Source of the DNA: Isoetes taiwanensis
Lineage: Eukaryota > Streptophyta > Lycopodiopsida > Isoetales > Isoetaceae
Direction: 5' to 3'
NCBI GenBank assembly: GCA_021234155.1
Contig: JAJEKV010000824.1
Location: forward strand, 20,317-84,316
Length of the DNA stretch: 64,000 bases
Shown here: positions 44,286 to 55,156 of the stretch, piece by piece
Position numbering within the stretch: position 1 is the stretch's first letter
Layout of the letters: every line of letters starts with the position of its first letter
Translations under genes and position numbers: made by a program
Notes under the pieces: generated by a model
Seen by the model: only the letters and a program-made list of their open reading frames with translations
What the model was told of the DNA's origin: nothing
The model's database searches: none

Positions 44286-46913
44286 ATACAATTATGAGGG
44301 CTCTCGCTGCCCTACGTCACCCCCCGTGTGAATATGCACCCAAACCAAAGGGGGTTTAAGGGGGATTTTAATTTAAATGTGTTGGATCCAATGGTTATAT
44401 TTATTAATGTCAATGGTAGTTATGTGTTGGTTATTATACTAAAAAATTTTTTTGGCCCTTCGGGCCATAAAAAAAAAAAGTGACGTGAGAATATAAAAGA
44501 CATTTAAAACATGTAGCAATATGTGTTATGTGTTTATGTTAATAATGTTAATTTATTATAATAGTGGAGTCTCCAAACTAAACATATTTGTAAATTATGC
44601 ACTTGAACAATTATATTAAATTTGAGAATACACCATTTCATTGTGTCTAATAATAAACCAACTGCCTGTACAATAACCTCTCCAACTTGTTTGCTCATGA
44701 GAAACTTTTGTAGCTTGTTTCAAAGCAATAAATGTGTCAATGTTTTATCTGATTGTCAACACAACAATAGCTTTCACATTCTAATAGAGTTAAAAAATTA
44801 AAAGCCACGCAAATATTGGTTGAATTCCTGCCAAACAATGTGTGAACAATGAAATAAAAGAAATGAATAACAATATTAAGAGATCTCAAAAATGGTGAAA
44901 CACACAAATCTTACCTTCAGCATGACAATAGCATCGATCTAGGTCTCCACCATAGGTCCACCATAGGTGCCTGAATGTTCTACAATTTCATACCACCATC
45001 TGTAACAGTGGCAACAGAAGAATCAGAACTTAAGGTTTTACCAAAGCACTTGCAAAGTAATTGTGTGCAATAGCTTGCCATATGAAAAGAGCTTGCTTTG
45101 CCGCCACTGTACTTTGACCACCTAAATTTCCTCAAATATGTTTTGAGCTTGCTCTTGTGTGTTGCACAACCCGCAAAAGCTTCCGCTTCCTAACCCGGTT
45201 TGTTCGACCGCCATTTGCGTAAGACGATTTGCCACTTGAAGAGCTTGAATCCTGGCGTTGTGCATTTGATTAGGAGAATCATGGTGTGCATTTGATCGAG
45301 GAGAAGCATAGGCGATCGTGCTCAAAGACCGATGATGATAGCGTAAGAGCGAAGTCAAGTCAGTTACTTAAACAAACAAACTTTTCTCAAGGGCTCCCAA
45401 GAATTGAAGATAAGCTCCCAAGAATTGAAGACAAATGTTTGCAATAACAAAAGGTGGATTAGGCACCATTGCGCCAAGTCCAATGAAGCCTACTTTAGAA
45501 TGGGCCATGTTGATTCACCTATGCGGGTCAAAGAATGTCATTCACACAATGAATTCACAATGGGCACTTTGGATTCACACAATAAGATGTACTTGTTCCT
45601 TAGTCGCCAAACCGTGTATTCCATTGACATGTAACCTCGAAGATAGTTAACAATCCGGATGGGTCATTACGACGGGCAGACCATGACATGATGCATTTGC
45701 AAAGGACGGGAGGGAACTAAGGGAGCAACAACAAGAGAACAATCTTTGGATTCGATACCTAAAGATTTGAACGTGCCATTTGGAGGATCCCATGGATTTA
45801 AGGGGTGTTGGCCTTTCAGCCTATAACATGCCCGATTGGAAGAGGGATGCTTTAAGGAAGGTATCTACCTTTGGATTGGTAATATATGCTTCCCTGGTAA
45901 TATTTTAATGTTGCTTAAGCTTCCTAAGCTACCTTCGTGAATGGAGCCAAGAGGCTGTTCCGTAATTGAAGCGTGACCACATTAGATTATTATACAACAC
46001 CAAGCACACGCCAGCCCAAGCGCTCTGTGATTTGTGTGGAATGCAGATTTTAGACTCGGGATCCGGGCGGGGAGAGCTTAAATCAGGTTATAGAACGTTG
46101 GTTTCCATTTGAGAATCCTCAGATATTCGAGAAAAAGAAGCCTAGTGCATATCGTGGATCGGAAAATGTATTCTTCCTTAGCGATTAATCGGCGGAAAAA
46201 TGCACCAATTTGGGATAAAAAAAAGCTCAAGAAACATTCCAAGAGGGAAATCAAGGCCATGCATTAATTACCTTTTTCTTTGTTGGAACCCAAGCGGCTC
46301 CATTCTCGCACCCTCTCAAAGCACAAAGAACAAACGGCGATTTGGTCTTGTAATACAAGGATCTAAGGACCATCGTTTGAATGGGTTAACCAAGGCTGCA
46401 CTTTTTCTCTTCCATCTTCCAAACAGTCAAATCCTCAGTATTGCTTGTGTAAACCCGCTTACAAGAAGCTGAAAATCGGGGCTTGGTTGTATTCTCGTTC
46501 ATAAGAAGCAAAGAACCCTAAAACATTATTGCAAGAAGGTGCATGCCCGCCTAAAGGAAAAAATAGGGTTCCGGGGCACTTTGTCTTTGGAAGCGGTTCT
46601 TTCCGAGACACCGCCGGATCTTTGAAAAGAATCCAATAATTTCCCAACACATAACCTAAAATGGGTTGTCTCGAGGCTTGCATGTCGAAAGCGAGAATAT
46701 GATACTACAAGAAAATATATAATATATTAAGAAATATATGACATATGGGTCTAAACCATTGGAATTAGGCATCAAAATTAGTTTAAGCGTATGCGCACTC
46801 TAGATATACTAATTAGTATACCTCATCAAATACATCCATGAAATCATATAAAAACCTTAGGAAAAAAGCATACAAAAATACAAAAGAAACCCCATTTATA
46901 ATGCTACATATTC
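44286..46913. mobile_element. 2.63-kb insertion in unit 3
   Basis: Separates GGTGCAACAAAAT (44,285) from TCCTTCTTGCTCTTG (46,914), which in unit 2 are about 130 bp apart, so some target sequence was deleted. The left part (44,286-44,480) is a family C repeat ending in GGCCCTTCGGGCC; the right end TAATGCTACATAT matches the end of the unit 1 insertion. No transposase is visible; frames such as 45,122-45,358 (minus) have no known domain. Confidence 0.7.
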
Positions 46914-47366
46914 CTTCTTGCTCTTGTTCTACATATGATCCAGATTCGGATGCTAACGATGGGTTAAAGGGTGTTAACGTATATTGTTCGTAGTATTGAA
47001 TATAAGTAAGCGTGATTATCGAATACATGATCAAGCGGGTCGTAAGAATATCGGTCCAACAATGATCTTGTATTCGGTGCATAGCGATGATGCAAAGGTA
47101 GACATTTAATGTTGAGGGGACTTGTTGGGTTATGTCGTATGACATTATTCTCCAAGATGCCTTTGTTGTTATTATGTCGTATGACATTATTCTCAAGATG
47201 CCTCCATGGCCGAAAGGTATCGTGCCTTTAAGTACTCACGTATCTCATCTCTAGGAACTGATGCAGTAGTATGCGTCTGCGGAATGTTTTCAGAGCAATG
47301 ACCTGTATTGAGATTTGTATGCTCAACACTCGATTGTGTATCTCGTGTGATCGGACTCTCTCACGA
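46914..47366 (-). pseudogene. Rep-helicase linker segment, unit 3
   Basis: Contains TYIQYYEQYTLTPFNPSLAS and the duplicated ASWRIMSYDI block (47,120-47,202, the 40-bp duplication shared with unit 2). The frame differs from the 703-aa Rep frame, so the protein is interrupted here. Confidence 0.75.
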
Positions 47367-49478
47367 TCAAGGCCCGATGACGTCTAAGGTGTTTGTATGC
47401 CTCTCTTGAGTAATTTGAAATCTTGCAGTATCAAAGCCCTTATATATGTAACCATAGAGATAAGAGAAGACATGCACGGTGGATGCGACGTCAACCATAA
47501 TATGGCAATCGAGTTCATGTAGCAAGAATGCATTATATGGAACTACCCACGCGTCATCTACACTCCTCCTCCTATATTGCACGTACCCTTTCGAGTCAAG
47601 GTGCGTCGTTGGATTAACTAGCTTTGGATAGTTATAGCAGCAAGGAGCACCACGTGGGGAGCATCTATTAGAATGTCTATGAATCATAAATTTTTGGACC
47701 TGCGCTCGAATAATCGGATCACTTGGTAGTTCTGCAGATATAATTTCATCAACACATTCTATTGGTATATCTGGTTCGATACGTAACACAAGATGCGAAT
47801 GCGGTAATCCTCGCTTCTGAAACTCTACTACTGTTATTATATATGATACACGCTGAAAGAATTTATGCAATAATTCTTTTAGGCGTTGCAACCTTCCATG
47901 AAAACATCGGACAACAGTGATAGGTATATCAGAAGCATTTTGTCCAGGCCCAAGGGCAGCCCTTATTTCTGGCCAGTCCGTGTTAGTCGTCATTGTAATG
48001 AATAGAGTTGGTCGGCCTTTTGACCTAGACAATGCCAACGCATCAGCAACCTGTACAGAGCACCACCTTTGACAACCCAAGAATGACGAAGGAAGGATAA
48101 CATCATTTTGATTGTCATTTTCTCGCTCAGAGTAATCCTCATCGTATTGAATCCTCCTATTCCTGAAGGCGGAAGTCCTAAAGTAATTTAGTCGTGCGTC
48201 CTCAACTCTTGAATACATATCAACGAGATACTCCCCACATAAACGGCCCAGCTGAAGGAACCTATCCTCATGCAAGATTCTTGCTCTGTACCATTGTATT
48301 TGCGTGAGACCGTATTCATTCCTAAGACCCCACCCTGGTGTACCATGCGGAAATAGTAGTGGATATTGCAAAGGTTCATACATGGGATCAAGAATATTCA
48401 TAAACGTCGGTTCACCCGCATTTCGGGCCCAAAAGCCCGCAACTCGGGATGCAATATCAGCGGTATTGCTAACCTCTGCAATTGCTGCTATTTCATCGCT
48501 CCCAATTATTCCCTCAACTGTAATATATGCCGAAGGCATATGCACACTCCCCATAGTTCGAAGGTGCCTAATAAATGGATTTGCTCGATCGAGAATTGAA
48601 CCAATGGTTGCAACCCACTGAAAGGGCACACCATGAAGTCCTGTCTGCACATAACGTTGTGAATCGTCATATATATACCAGTGTATGGGATTTCCAGTAT
48701 CTCTTGTTGGAAGCAACCGATGATACGTACGACCCATGATCGTCACTGATGAAGGGAAGTCCAAGTTGACGAACTCTCCATCAACACCAAGCACGCTGAA
48801 GCAAAATAGTCTATTTATCTTTCTACATACTCCATTGAAACCCGGCATGTTATATAAATTAACCAATGCATCAGGCAAGGAAGGTAACTGCGGGAGCAAC
48901 CACTTTCCCTTATTACAACAAAACCCATTTTGTTCAACATTCAACAATGGAATATGGCAATATGTGCATCGTTTATTCCATGTGCACATCGTGAACGTTC
49001 GATTAATTGCTGTTCTCATATGTTGTGCACGAGCCTGCCAATGTGCAAGCACCCTTGACACTGAGTCGTCCTCCATACTACCTGCTTGCATCTCGATACG
49101 GCTAGATGTCGTGCCTGCAGCAGCTATATTTGTGTGACGTCCTCTGTCCATTAGACGTATACGATCCCTTTCTTCATCAGGCAAGTTCGCATAACACTCT
49201 CTTCGTCTATGGCGTACTTCATCTCTGTCCTCCTCAGTTAACCTTGCATACCATCCTGCTCTGTACGTGTTATGATCACCCGCAATTGCCGATGAGTCAT
49301 TGACCAACTCGTTTTCATTGGTCGTTAACACGTTCAGAGTTGGAACAGTTCTTTTTGTTCCATCTCCAGGTGATCCCTCGTGTAACTCCCCAACTCCGAC
49401 CCGCGAAGGAGGATTCGTAGAATTTGCATATCGTTCCCTTCGCCTACGACGCACTTCCGCCCTGCCTTCCTCACTCAA
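47367..49478 (-). pseudogene. Helitron Rep protein, 703-aa frame with HUH domain (unit 3)
   Basis: The best-preserved transposase segment. Residues 1-100 hold two basic blocks (RRRRRERYAN, DEVRHRRRECYANL). Residues 165-188 form a Cys/His cluster (C165, C171, C174, H175, C187, C188). Residues 486-505 contain the Rep motif TLFITMTTNTDWPEI, and 556-565 contain RGLPHSHLVL with the metal-binding His pair. Residues 673-681 (YLYGYIYKG) hold the candidate catalytic Tyr residues. HUH Rep enzymes nick and rejoin DNA in Helitron rolling-circle transposition. The frame is open at both ends relative to the full protein: the N-terminal repeats continue upstream in another frame, and a frameshift at 47,367 separates it from the helicase. 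The first Met is therefore not a true start. Confidence 0.9.
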
Positions 49479-49642
49479 TCTAGCATACCAGCTCGAGTTA
49501 CAGGTATTCTGCTCACCTTCAACTATCGGTGACTCCTCGAGTAGTTCGCCTTCACTAACAGACGAAACATTTGCACTTGGAGCAAATTCGTTTACCCTAA
49601 GTTCATTTGTCCCATCTCCATGTATGTTTGTTCCATGTCCAT

Positions 49643-50700
49643 TCAGAGTTGGAACAGTTTCTGCTTTGTTCCATCTCCAGGTGACCCCTCATGTAACTCA
49701 CTAACTCCGGCGAAGGAGGATTCACGTAAATTTGCATACCGTTCCCTTCGCCTACGACGCACTTCCGCCCTGCCTTCCTCATTCAATCTAGCATACCAGC
49801 TCGAGTTACATGTATTCTGCTCACTTCCAACTATCGGTGACTCCTCGAGTAGTTCACTTTCACTAGCAGACGGAACATTTGCACTTGGAGCAAATTCGTG
49901 TACCCTAAGTTCATTTGTTCCATCTACATGTATGTTTGTTCCATGTCCATGTATGTTTACCATTCCAGGTTGAGACTGTCCTGCTCGATGTCCACTCCTA
50001 GCACGAGCTACATCTCGAGCAGCTTTACGCAAATTTCTATATCGCTCTATTTGACTACGTCGCACCTCTTCCCTGCCTTCCTCACTCGAACTAGCATACC
50101 ATCCTGATCTATACGTACTCTGTTGGCCTCCAACTACTGGTGACCCATCGTGTAACTCCCTTTCAAATGTAGGTAGGACATCCAGGCTTGAAACGGAGTC
50201 ACTTATCCTAACCCCAGCCGCGAAGGAGGATTCACGTAAATTTGCATACCGTTCCCTTCGCCTACGACGCACTTCATCCCTGCCTTCCTCACTCAATCTA
50301 GCATACCAGTTCGGAGTTCAGGTATTCTGCTCACCTCCAACTATCGGTGACTCCTCGGGTAGTTCGCCTTCACTAACAGACGGAACATTTGCACTTGGAG
50401 CAAATTCGTCTACCCTAAGTTCATTTGTATGTAAAGGAGCTCTGTCTAATTAAGCTAGCTCTCCTAGGTTGATGTTGTATCGGGCGTAGCCGCCTCGCTC
50501 TCTCCGTACCACCTCTCGGCGGCATCACTCAAGCTTGCATGCGCTCACGCTCCAACCTGTTGATTTCTCCCCTATAATCTATTGTTGGTAGAGCAACGAG
50601 GGTCTCCCCTATCTGTCTAGCTAGGCGCCCTAGCGTCTAGTACGATCTCTTGCCATTGCTTCGCCAAATTTGCATATCGTTCTATCCTTCTCGATTCCAT
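49643..50700 (-). pseudogene. Helitron basic-repeat N-terminus, unit 3
   Basis: The 217-aa frame (49,643-50,296) and flanking text carry repeats of the basic block (EVRRRRRERYANLRESSF, EEVRRSQIERYRNLRKAA), each preceded by a Ser/Glu-rich linker. The segment at 50,440-50,660 differs from unit 2 at several CTG/CAG positions, destroying the frame there (unit 2 reads openly across it). Confidence 0.75.
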
Positions 50701-51431
50701 GTGGTTCTCGGTTGGGCTCAATGTGTTATCATCCATATTCAATGCAAATTCTATTCGACACACAATGAGTTGGGCTCGATGTGTTATCATCCATATTCAA
50801 TGCAAATTCTATTCGACACACAATGATGCGTAAGAAGACTTACATGTTTGTCTCATCCAAGAATAACTTCCCTCGGATAGATAGCAATGAGACTGGGAGT
50901 CTGCAATTAGGATCAAAGGAATCGCATTATTAACGTAGTTCATCATCATGCATTCTATGACACAACTCATAATTCATAGCATCTAATGTATCATATAAGA
51001 TGTCCATAGTAATGGCACGATTATCTTATAAGATGTCGATAGTAATGGCATGATTTTATAATTATCCCATAGTACATACCATATGTAATGAGTTTATTGT
51101 AACGAAAATATATCAAGAGCATATAACGACTGGCAAGGAAAAAGCATCTTATAATATGTTCACAATTTAGCTCACAACATATACCTCATATAATGTGTTT
51201 ATTGCGATGGAATTATGTTGATAGTATATTATGCCTCACAAGGATTATCTAATTATTATAATGGTGTAATCCACAATTTGTCTCACAGTATGTACCTTAC
51301 GTAGCGAGTTTATTATAACAAATATATATTGAGAGCATAATACGTCTCGCAAGGAAAAAGTATCCTATAATATGTCCATGGCAATGGCATTATCATCTAG
51401 TTATCATAAGCACATAACATGATCGAGTCAT

Positions 51432-51839
51432 CTACATCTCTCCCTCTAATACTGCCGACCTTACAGCATCACTAGCCTCAACAATTTGCAATAATCGGTG
51501 GAGACGCGTTAATTGTGCAGTGAGCCTTTTAACACTGATCGAAAGAGTTATATAATCCCTAGATATTTTATCTAGCTCTTCAGAAAGCCTATCCATCTGT
51601 TCTCGAAACTTCCTTGCAATCACTGGAGGAGCACGTTTCCTATGCGATGCTATGTGCACAGCGATTTGGTTCCGTCTGTACTTGCGAAGGGTTCCCTTCC
51701 TGACAGACATCATAGATACCTTGCGAGTGTTCTGATTATTATTCAAATCCGCATTCATATCATGAACAGTTAGAGACTTGTCAGTCCCATTACCCAGGTC
51801 AACTTTAGCCGCAATGGTCTGCTCAGCCAATTCTGCCAT
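51432..51839 (-). CDS. 135-aa basic coiled-coil protein, unit 3
   Basis: Predicted protein identical to the unit 2 ORF: polar N-terminus, basic middle (KYRRNQI, ASHRKRAPP) and amphipathic C-terminal helix (DKISRDYITLSISVKRL). It lies on the Rep strand, upstream of the Rep gene and separated from it by the AT-rich repeats. Not recognised as any known family. It could be a Helitron accessory protein or a captured host exon that stayed open. Confidence 0.6.
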   Translation of the reverse strand: MAELAEQTIAAKVDLGNGTDKSLTVHDMNADLNNNQNTRKVSMMSVRKGTLRKYRRNQIAVHIASHRKRAPPVIARKFREQMDRLSEELDKISRDYITLSISVKRLTAQLTRLHRLLQIVEASDAVRSAVLEGEM

Positions 51840-51974
51840 CTACTACAATGCAAGACATAAAAAACAAAAATTAAAATAGATCCAAACATGCAATAGATCC
51901 AAACATTAACGTAATGTTAACATCGATATTAAATTAAACAAAGGTACATTCAATAATCCAAGTCTGTTCAATTA

Positions 51975-52331
51975 CTAACGATGGGATAAGATGTCACTAA
52001 ATATCCCAACTTCAATCCTACCATCCACCATTTCAGTCTCCATTCTGAAGATACCTGCAGGACCAATGGAGCCACAACCCATGTACTTCTCAAGATAATA
52101 GGATATGGTGCCTAAAGGGTAATTTGTTTCAATTACTTCTAGTTTGTTGAGCAAGGAGCTAGGCAGAAAACGTTCCACAGCTAAAGTATCAAAAAGAAAC
52201 TCCGAGGATCCATGGATCCAACCACATTCCACATGGTATAACTCATCTCCCTTTACTTTAATCGTTACATATAGAAATTTTTTAATCTTAGATGCCATCA
52301 TAACCACGGCCTCCGGCAATGGCTTGCCCAT
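51975..52331 (-). CDS. hypothetical 118-aa protein, unit 3
   Basis: Intact frame; alternative starts at M1 and the MM pair at residues 11-12. Residues 14-30 (SKIKKFLYVTIKVKGDE) look like a beta-strand-rich start. A short CGWIHGSSEFLFDTL segment and a Gly-rich YMGCGSIGPAGIF segment follow. Composition is mixed, with no transmembrane helix. Family not recognised. Homologues in units 1 and 2 are frameshifted. It ends about 135 bp upstream of the 135-aa ORF start on the same strand, so the two could be exons of one gene. Confidence 0.45.
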   Translation of the reverse strand: MGKPLPEAVVMMASKIKKFLYVTIKVKGDELYHVECGWIHGSSEFLFDTLAVERFLPSSLLNKLEVIETNYPLGTISYYLEKYMGCGSIGPAGIFRMETEMVDGRIEVGIFSDILSHR

Positions 52332-53599
52332 CTGAAATTAGCAGACACTATTAACCCACAGAGCAAGGAATATTCAAACAGTTTGAAGTTAGTAAAGGAT
52401 TCGAAGTAAGTGGTAATAGTATACATGAAATATTAGTGTAGATCTTAATGGAGATAAATAATGTACTTATAGAATGGTCAAGAGAAGGGAATCAGAAATA
52501 TAGAATGTAAGGAGCAAAAAAGAACACCGCAAAGGATTCATTAGCTTAGAAGTAGGAGCAGAGCGAAGTTAAGCGCCCAAAGGAGTTCGACTTGTGTTCG
52601 AACATTTGAGGATGCATTCTATTTATATGCCAACAATATGTGCACGTTTTTGTAAAACTAAAACACCACGAGTGCACATGCAAATATCTTAAATCCGATA
52701 TCTATATGATTATAGTGAAACATTTGCACATGCAAATATCTTAAATCCGATATCTAAATGATTATATGATTATAGTGAAACATTATCTGATACCTACGTG
52801 ATAATAGTGATATATAAAGGTAATTGTAATGATGTGAAACATTAATGGGCCGAATTGGGGATTATTAGGAAGTTGTCACATCATCGTTGCAGTCATTAAA
52901 ATGGCACTCCATAATGATGTAATAATGGTGCATTTATTGGCTCCAGCAATATCGGACTAAAATTTGGAGCACAAACTGGCAGATTGGAGTGGTAAAGCTT
53001 AGGAATGAATGGGTTTACTGTCTTTTTTAATTTCCGGAGAATTTTGATGGAAGCTGTTACTCCCAGTTTCGATGTGCATGTTGCTTGTGGAATTCAGAGC
53101 CTTAGGAGCCTTAACATCACTGTACAGACTCGACCATTCAGAATTTGAAGCAATTTTTGGGCTTCTGGCAGCAATATTTGGGCGTTCGATGGGCTTAACC
53201 CTGATGGGCTTAACCCTTTGAGTTCCAGCCTAGCGAACGATTGTAGCAACGAGAGCTCACATTGGAGGGACATGGCAGGCCATGGATGTGCAAAATTGGC
53301 ATAGGAATGGATGTTAAGGGCTAAATCCGATAACAAATCGGAATAAACGGATGCTTGAAATAGACAAAAAGAGGATTTTTTTAGAGCAGAACAGAGGATT
53401 TGTTGAGAAAGTAAAGTTGGGCGCCCAGAGAGCGTACCGCCAGCTCAAGGAGCCCTGTGGTCACCTTCCAATCCAATAAATCTGCATTTGTGCAAGAAAT
53501 CTGAGCTGCATGTTAGTGACTAAGGAAATCCTCTATCTGCATGTTAGGCTGAGGCGCTATCTTTTCCTATGCATAGATTCGGGAAGCTTCAGTTTGGGC

Positions 53600-54320
53600 G
53601 AGGCAGCCATGGCCATACTAAGGGTTGGTCAGACATTTTTATTTGCCATATCCGGCTCCTTTTTTTCTCAATGGACCGATAACCACCAACAATACTCCTT
53701 TCAAATTGCCTTGTTTATGGGTCACATGTTGGAATTTGTCTTTGCATTACAGTCAATTGAAAGCAAAGTTCAGGTTGTTTCTGCAATTTTTTCTTATTTG
53801 GAGTGCCCAGCATTGCTTATACGACCTTCTTATGGAATGGGAAGCCACAAATGATTCACGCTAGTTCCTCAAGTTCTTTCATTAGAGAATGTGCATCAGT
53901 ATGAGATTGATCAGAAGGAATGGCTTTGGAAAGAAGATGTTGCATCTAGATGTCAATTTCAAAAAAAATAGTAAAACTGCAGCTTTGTATTTGCTTGCAA
54001 ATGCGCATATTTTAGTAACAGGGAACTCCCACGTTAGATTTTTTGATGTTTGAAAGTACTCTTACCAGAGGTGCAAACAGTAAAGGCTAAGCTGTTTAAG
54101 CACCACAGTAATTATGAGCACAGGATTCCAGAACATGGAATATGGATTGAGTTTGTTTGGGCTCCTTATGTTGATAATGTCACTACTTTGTTATCAGAGC
54201 TAGAGTAGGACATTTCCTGATCTTGTTATCATGGACACAGGACTGTGGCATATGTTTCATGTAACGAATGCTTCTGATTATGGCGACTCTTTGCAGAACA
54301 AACGATGCTATGGCGATGTA
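53600..54320 (+). pseudogene. captured fragment of an SGNH/PC-esterase-like gene (unit 3)
   Basis: Three exon-like blocks lie on the plus strand, opposite to the transposon genes: SLENVHQYEIDQKEWLWKED, then EHGIWIEFVWAPYVDNVTTL, then DLVIMDTGLWHMFHVTNASD. The last resembles the P-D-x-x-x-x-x-x-G-L-W-H-M block of plant SGNH/PMR5-Cas1-type acyl-esterase proteins. These act on cell-wall or glycan substrates in the secretory system. Stops and frame changes lie between blocks and no start is present, so this is a captured fragment. All three units carry it, so capture predates the array. Family assignment is from memory of the motif pattern and is tentative. Confidence 0.55.
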
Positions 54321-54369
54321 AGATACTGCTTATTTCATATATATAGATAAACTACAACAGTATTTAGAG

Positions 54370-54858
54370 CTACGATTGCATTTTTTCAGGACATCCCACT
54401 ACCCATTCCTTGATACATGTTTTACAGCGGCCAGATTCGTCCACTTCATCATTGCTGACAAAAAAGAGGCAGCTACTACAGGGTAAGACTGTATCATATC
54501 CGAATATGCATGGTAAGACACCACCATCAGAGAGATCTTCAGAAAAGTCATCCAATTCAAATGTATCGATTTGAGCAGGTAAATCAAAGTCAAGTTCAAA
54601 GGGAAGTTCAAAGGGATTGAAGCTGTCAGAAACATCAAACAACTGGTCATCCAGGCTACCAGAAACAGCTGCCAAATTGTCCCCAATCTCATGGCTTCCA
54701 CCCTGCTCCACATTAGGACCTTCGTGATCCTCACCACCACAATTTATCCAACCGTCCACAAGCATCAGAAGATCAATTCTGTGGCGTTTTGGATCCGGAA
54801 GATAATCATCCAAGAAGCCAAGAATTGTCTCCTCAAATTTTCTCTTCTTCGAAGCCAT
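54370..54858 (-). CDS. small acidic protein with NLS-like start and Cys pairs (unit 3)
   Basis: A 162-aa frame. Residues 1-30 are basic (MASKKRKFEE and DPKRHR, possible nuclear signals). Residues 40-120 are strongly acidic with alternating hydrophobics (FELPFELDFDLPAQI, TFELDDFSEDLSD), like transcriptional activation domains. Residues 121-150 have Cys pairs (CSSC and CKTC) separated by an acidic loop, a possible zinc site. A TATA box (TATATAAG at 54,894-54,901, minus) lies about 36 bp before the ATG, implying a very short leader. The promoter, start and first 120 codons recur in the other units. Function unknown; it may be a transposon-encoded regulator or a captured host gene. Confidence 0.6.
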   Translation of the reverse strand: MASKKRKFEETILGFLDDYLPDPKRHRIDLLMLVDGWINCGGEDHEGPNVEQGGSHEIGDNLAAVSGSLDDQLFDVSDSFNPFELPFELDFDLPAQIDTFELDDFSEDLSDGGVLPCIFGYDTVLPCSSCLFFVSNDEVDESGRCKTCIKEWVVGCPEKMQS

Positions 54859-54893
54859 GCCTCCTGAAGCAGAATGCCATTACCAGCAGCTCG

Positions 54894-54901
54894 CTTATAT
54901 A
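54894..54901 (-). promoter_or_regulatory. TATA box of the small acidic gene (unit 3)
   Basis: TATATAAG on the minus strand inside GCATCTATATAAGCGAGC, conserved at the same distance from the ATG in unit 1 (34,237-34,244) and unit 2 (43,306-43,313). Confidence 0.6.
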
Positions 54902-55156
54902 GATGCGAGAGAAGGATTAGATTGAATGCAAAATATTCCAGCATGTACGGCACTGAAGCACTCAATCTAGGGCTGGATTTGTCTTGCGATTGAAATAATC
55001 TAGGGATGGATTCTTACTATATTCCTGTTTACCAGATTTTACCACCGGTTTTATTCCCTATGATGGAGACGTGAGACAATTCCAGACCGTTAGGGTGTGC
55101 TGCAAATCTCGAACATGACGTCACTACAATTATTAGGTTCCAATATTTATTGCGCT

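Noticed and set aside
45122-45358. 78-aa minus-strand frame in the unit 3 insertion as a gene
   Set aside because: Gln/Asn/Ser-rich without recognisable motif or second copy; coding status cannot be supported.
54370-54858. The acidic protein as a viral E7/E1A-like or geminiviral protein
   Set aside because: No L-x-C-x-E motif is present, no viral replication or capsid gene is nearby, and all associated replication motifs are Helitron type.
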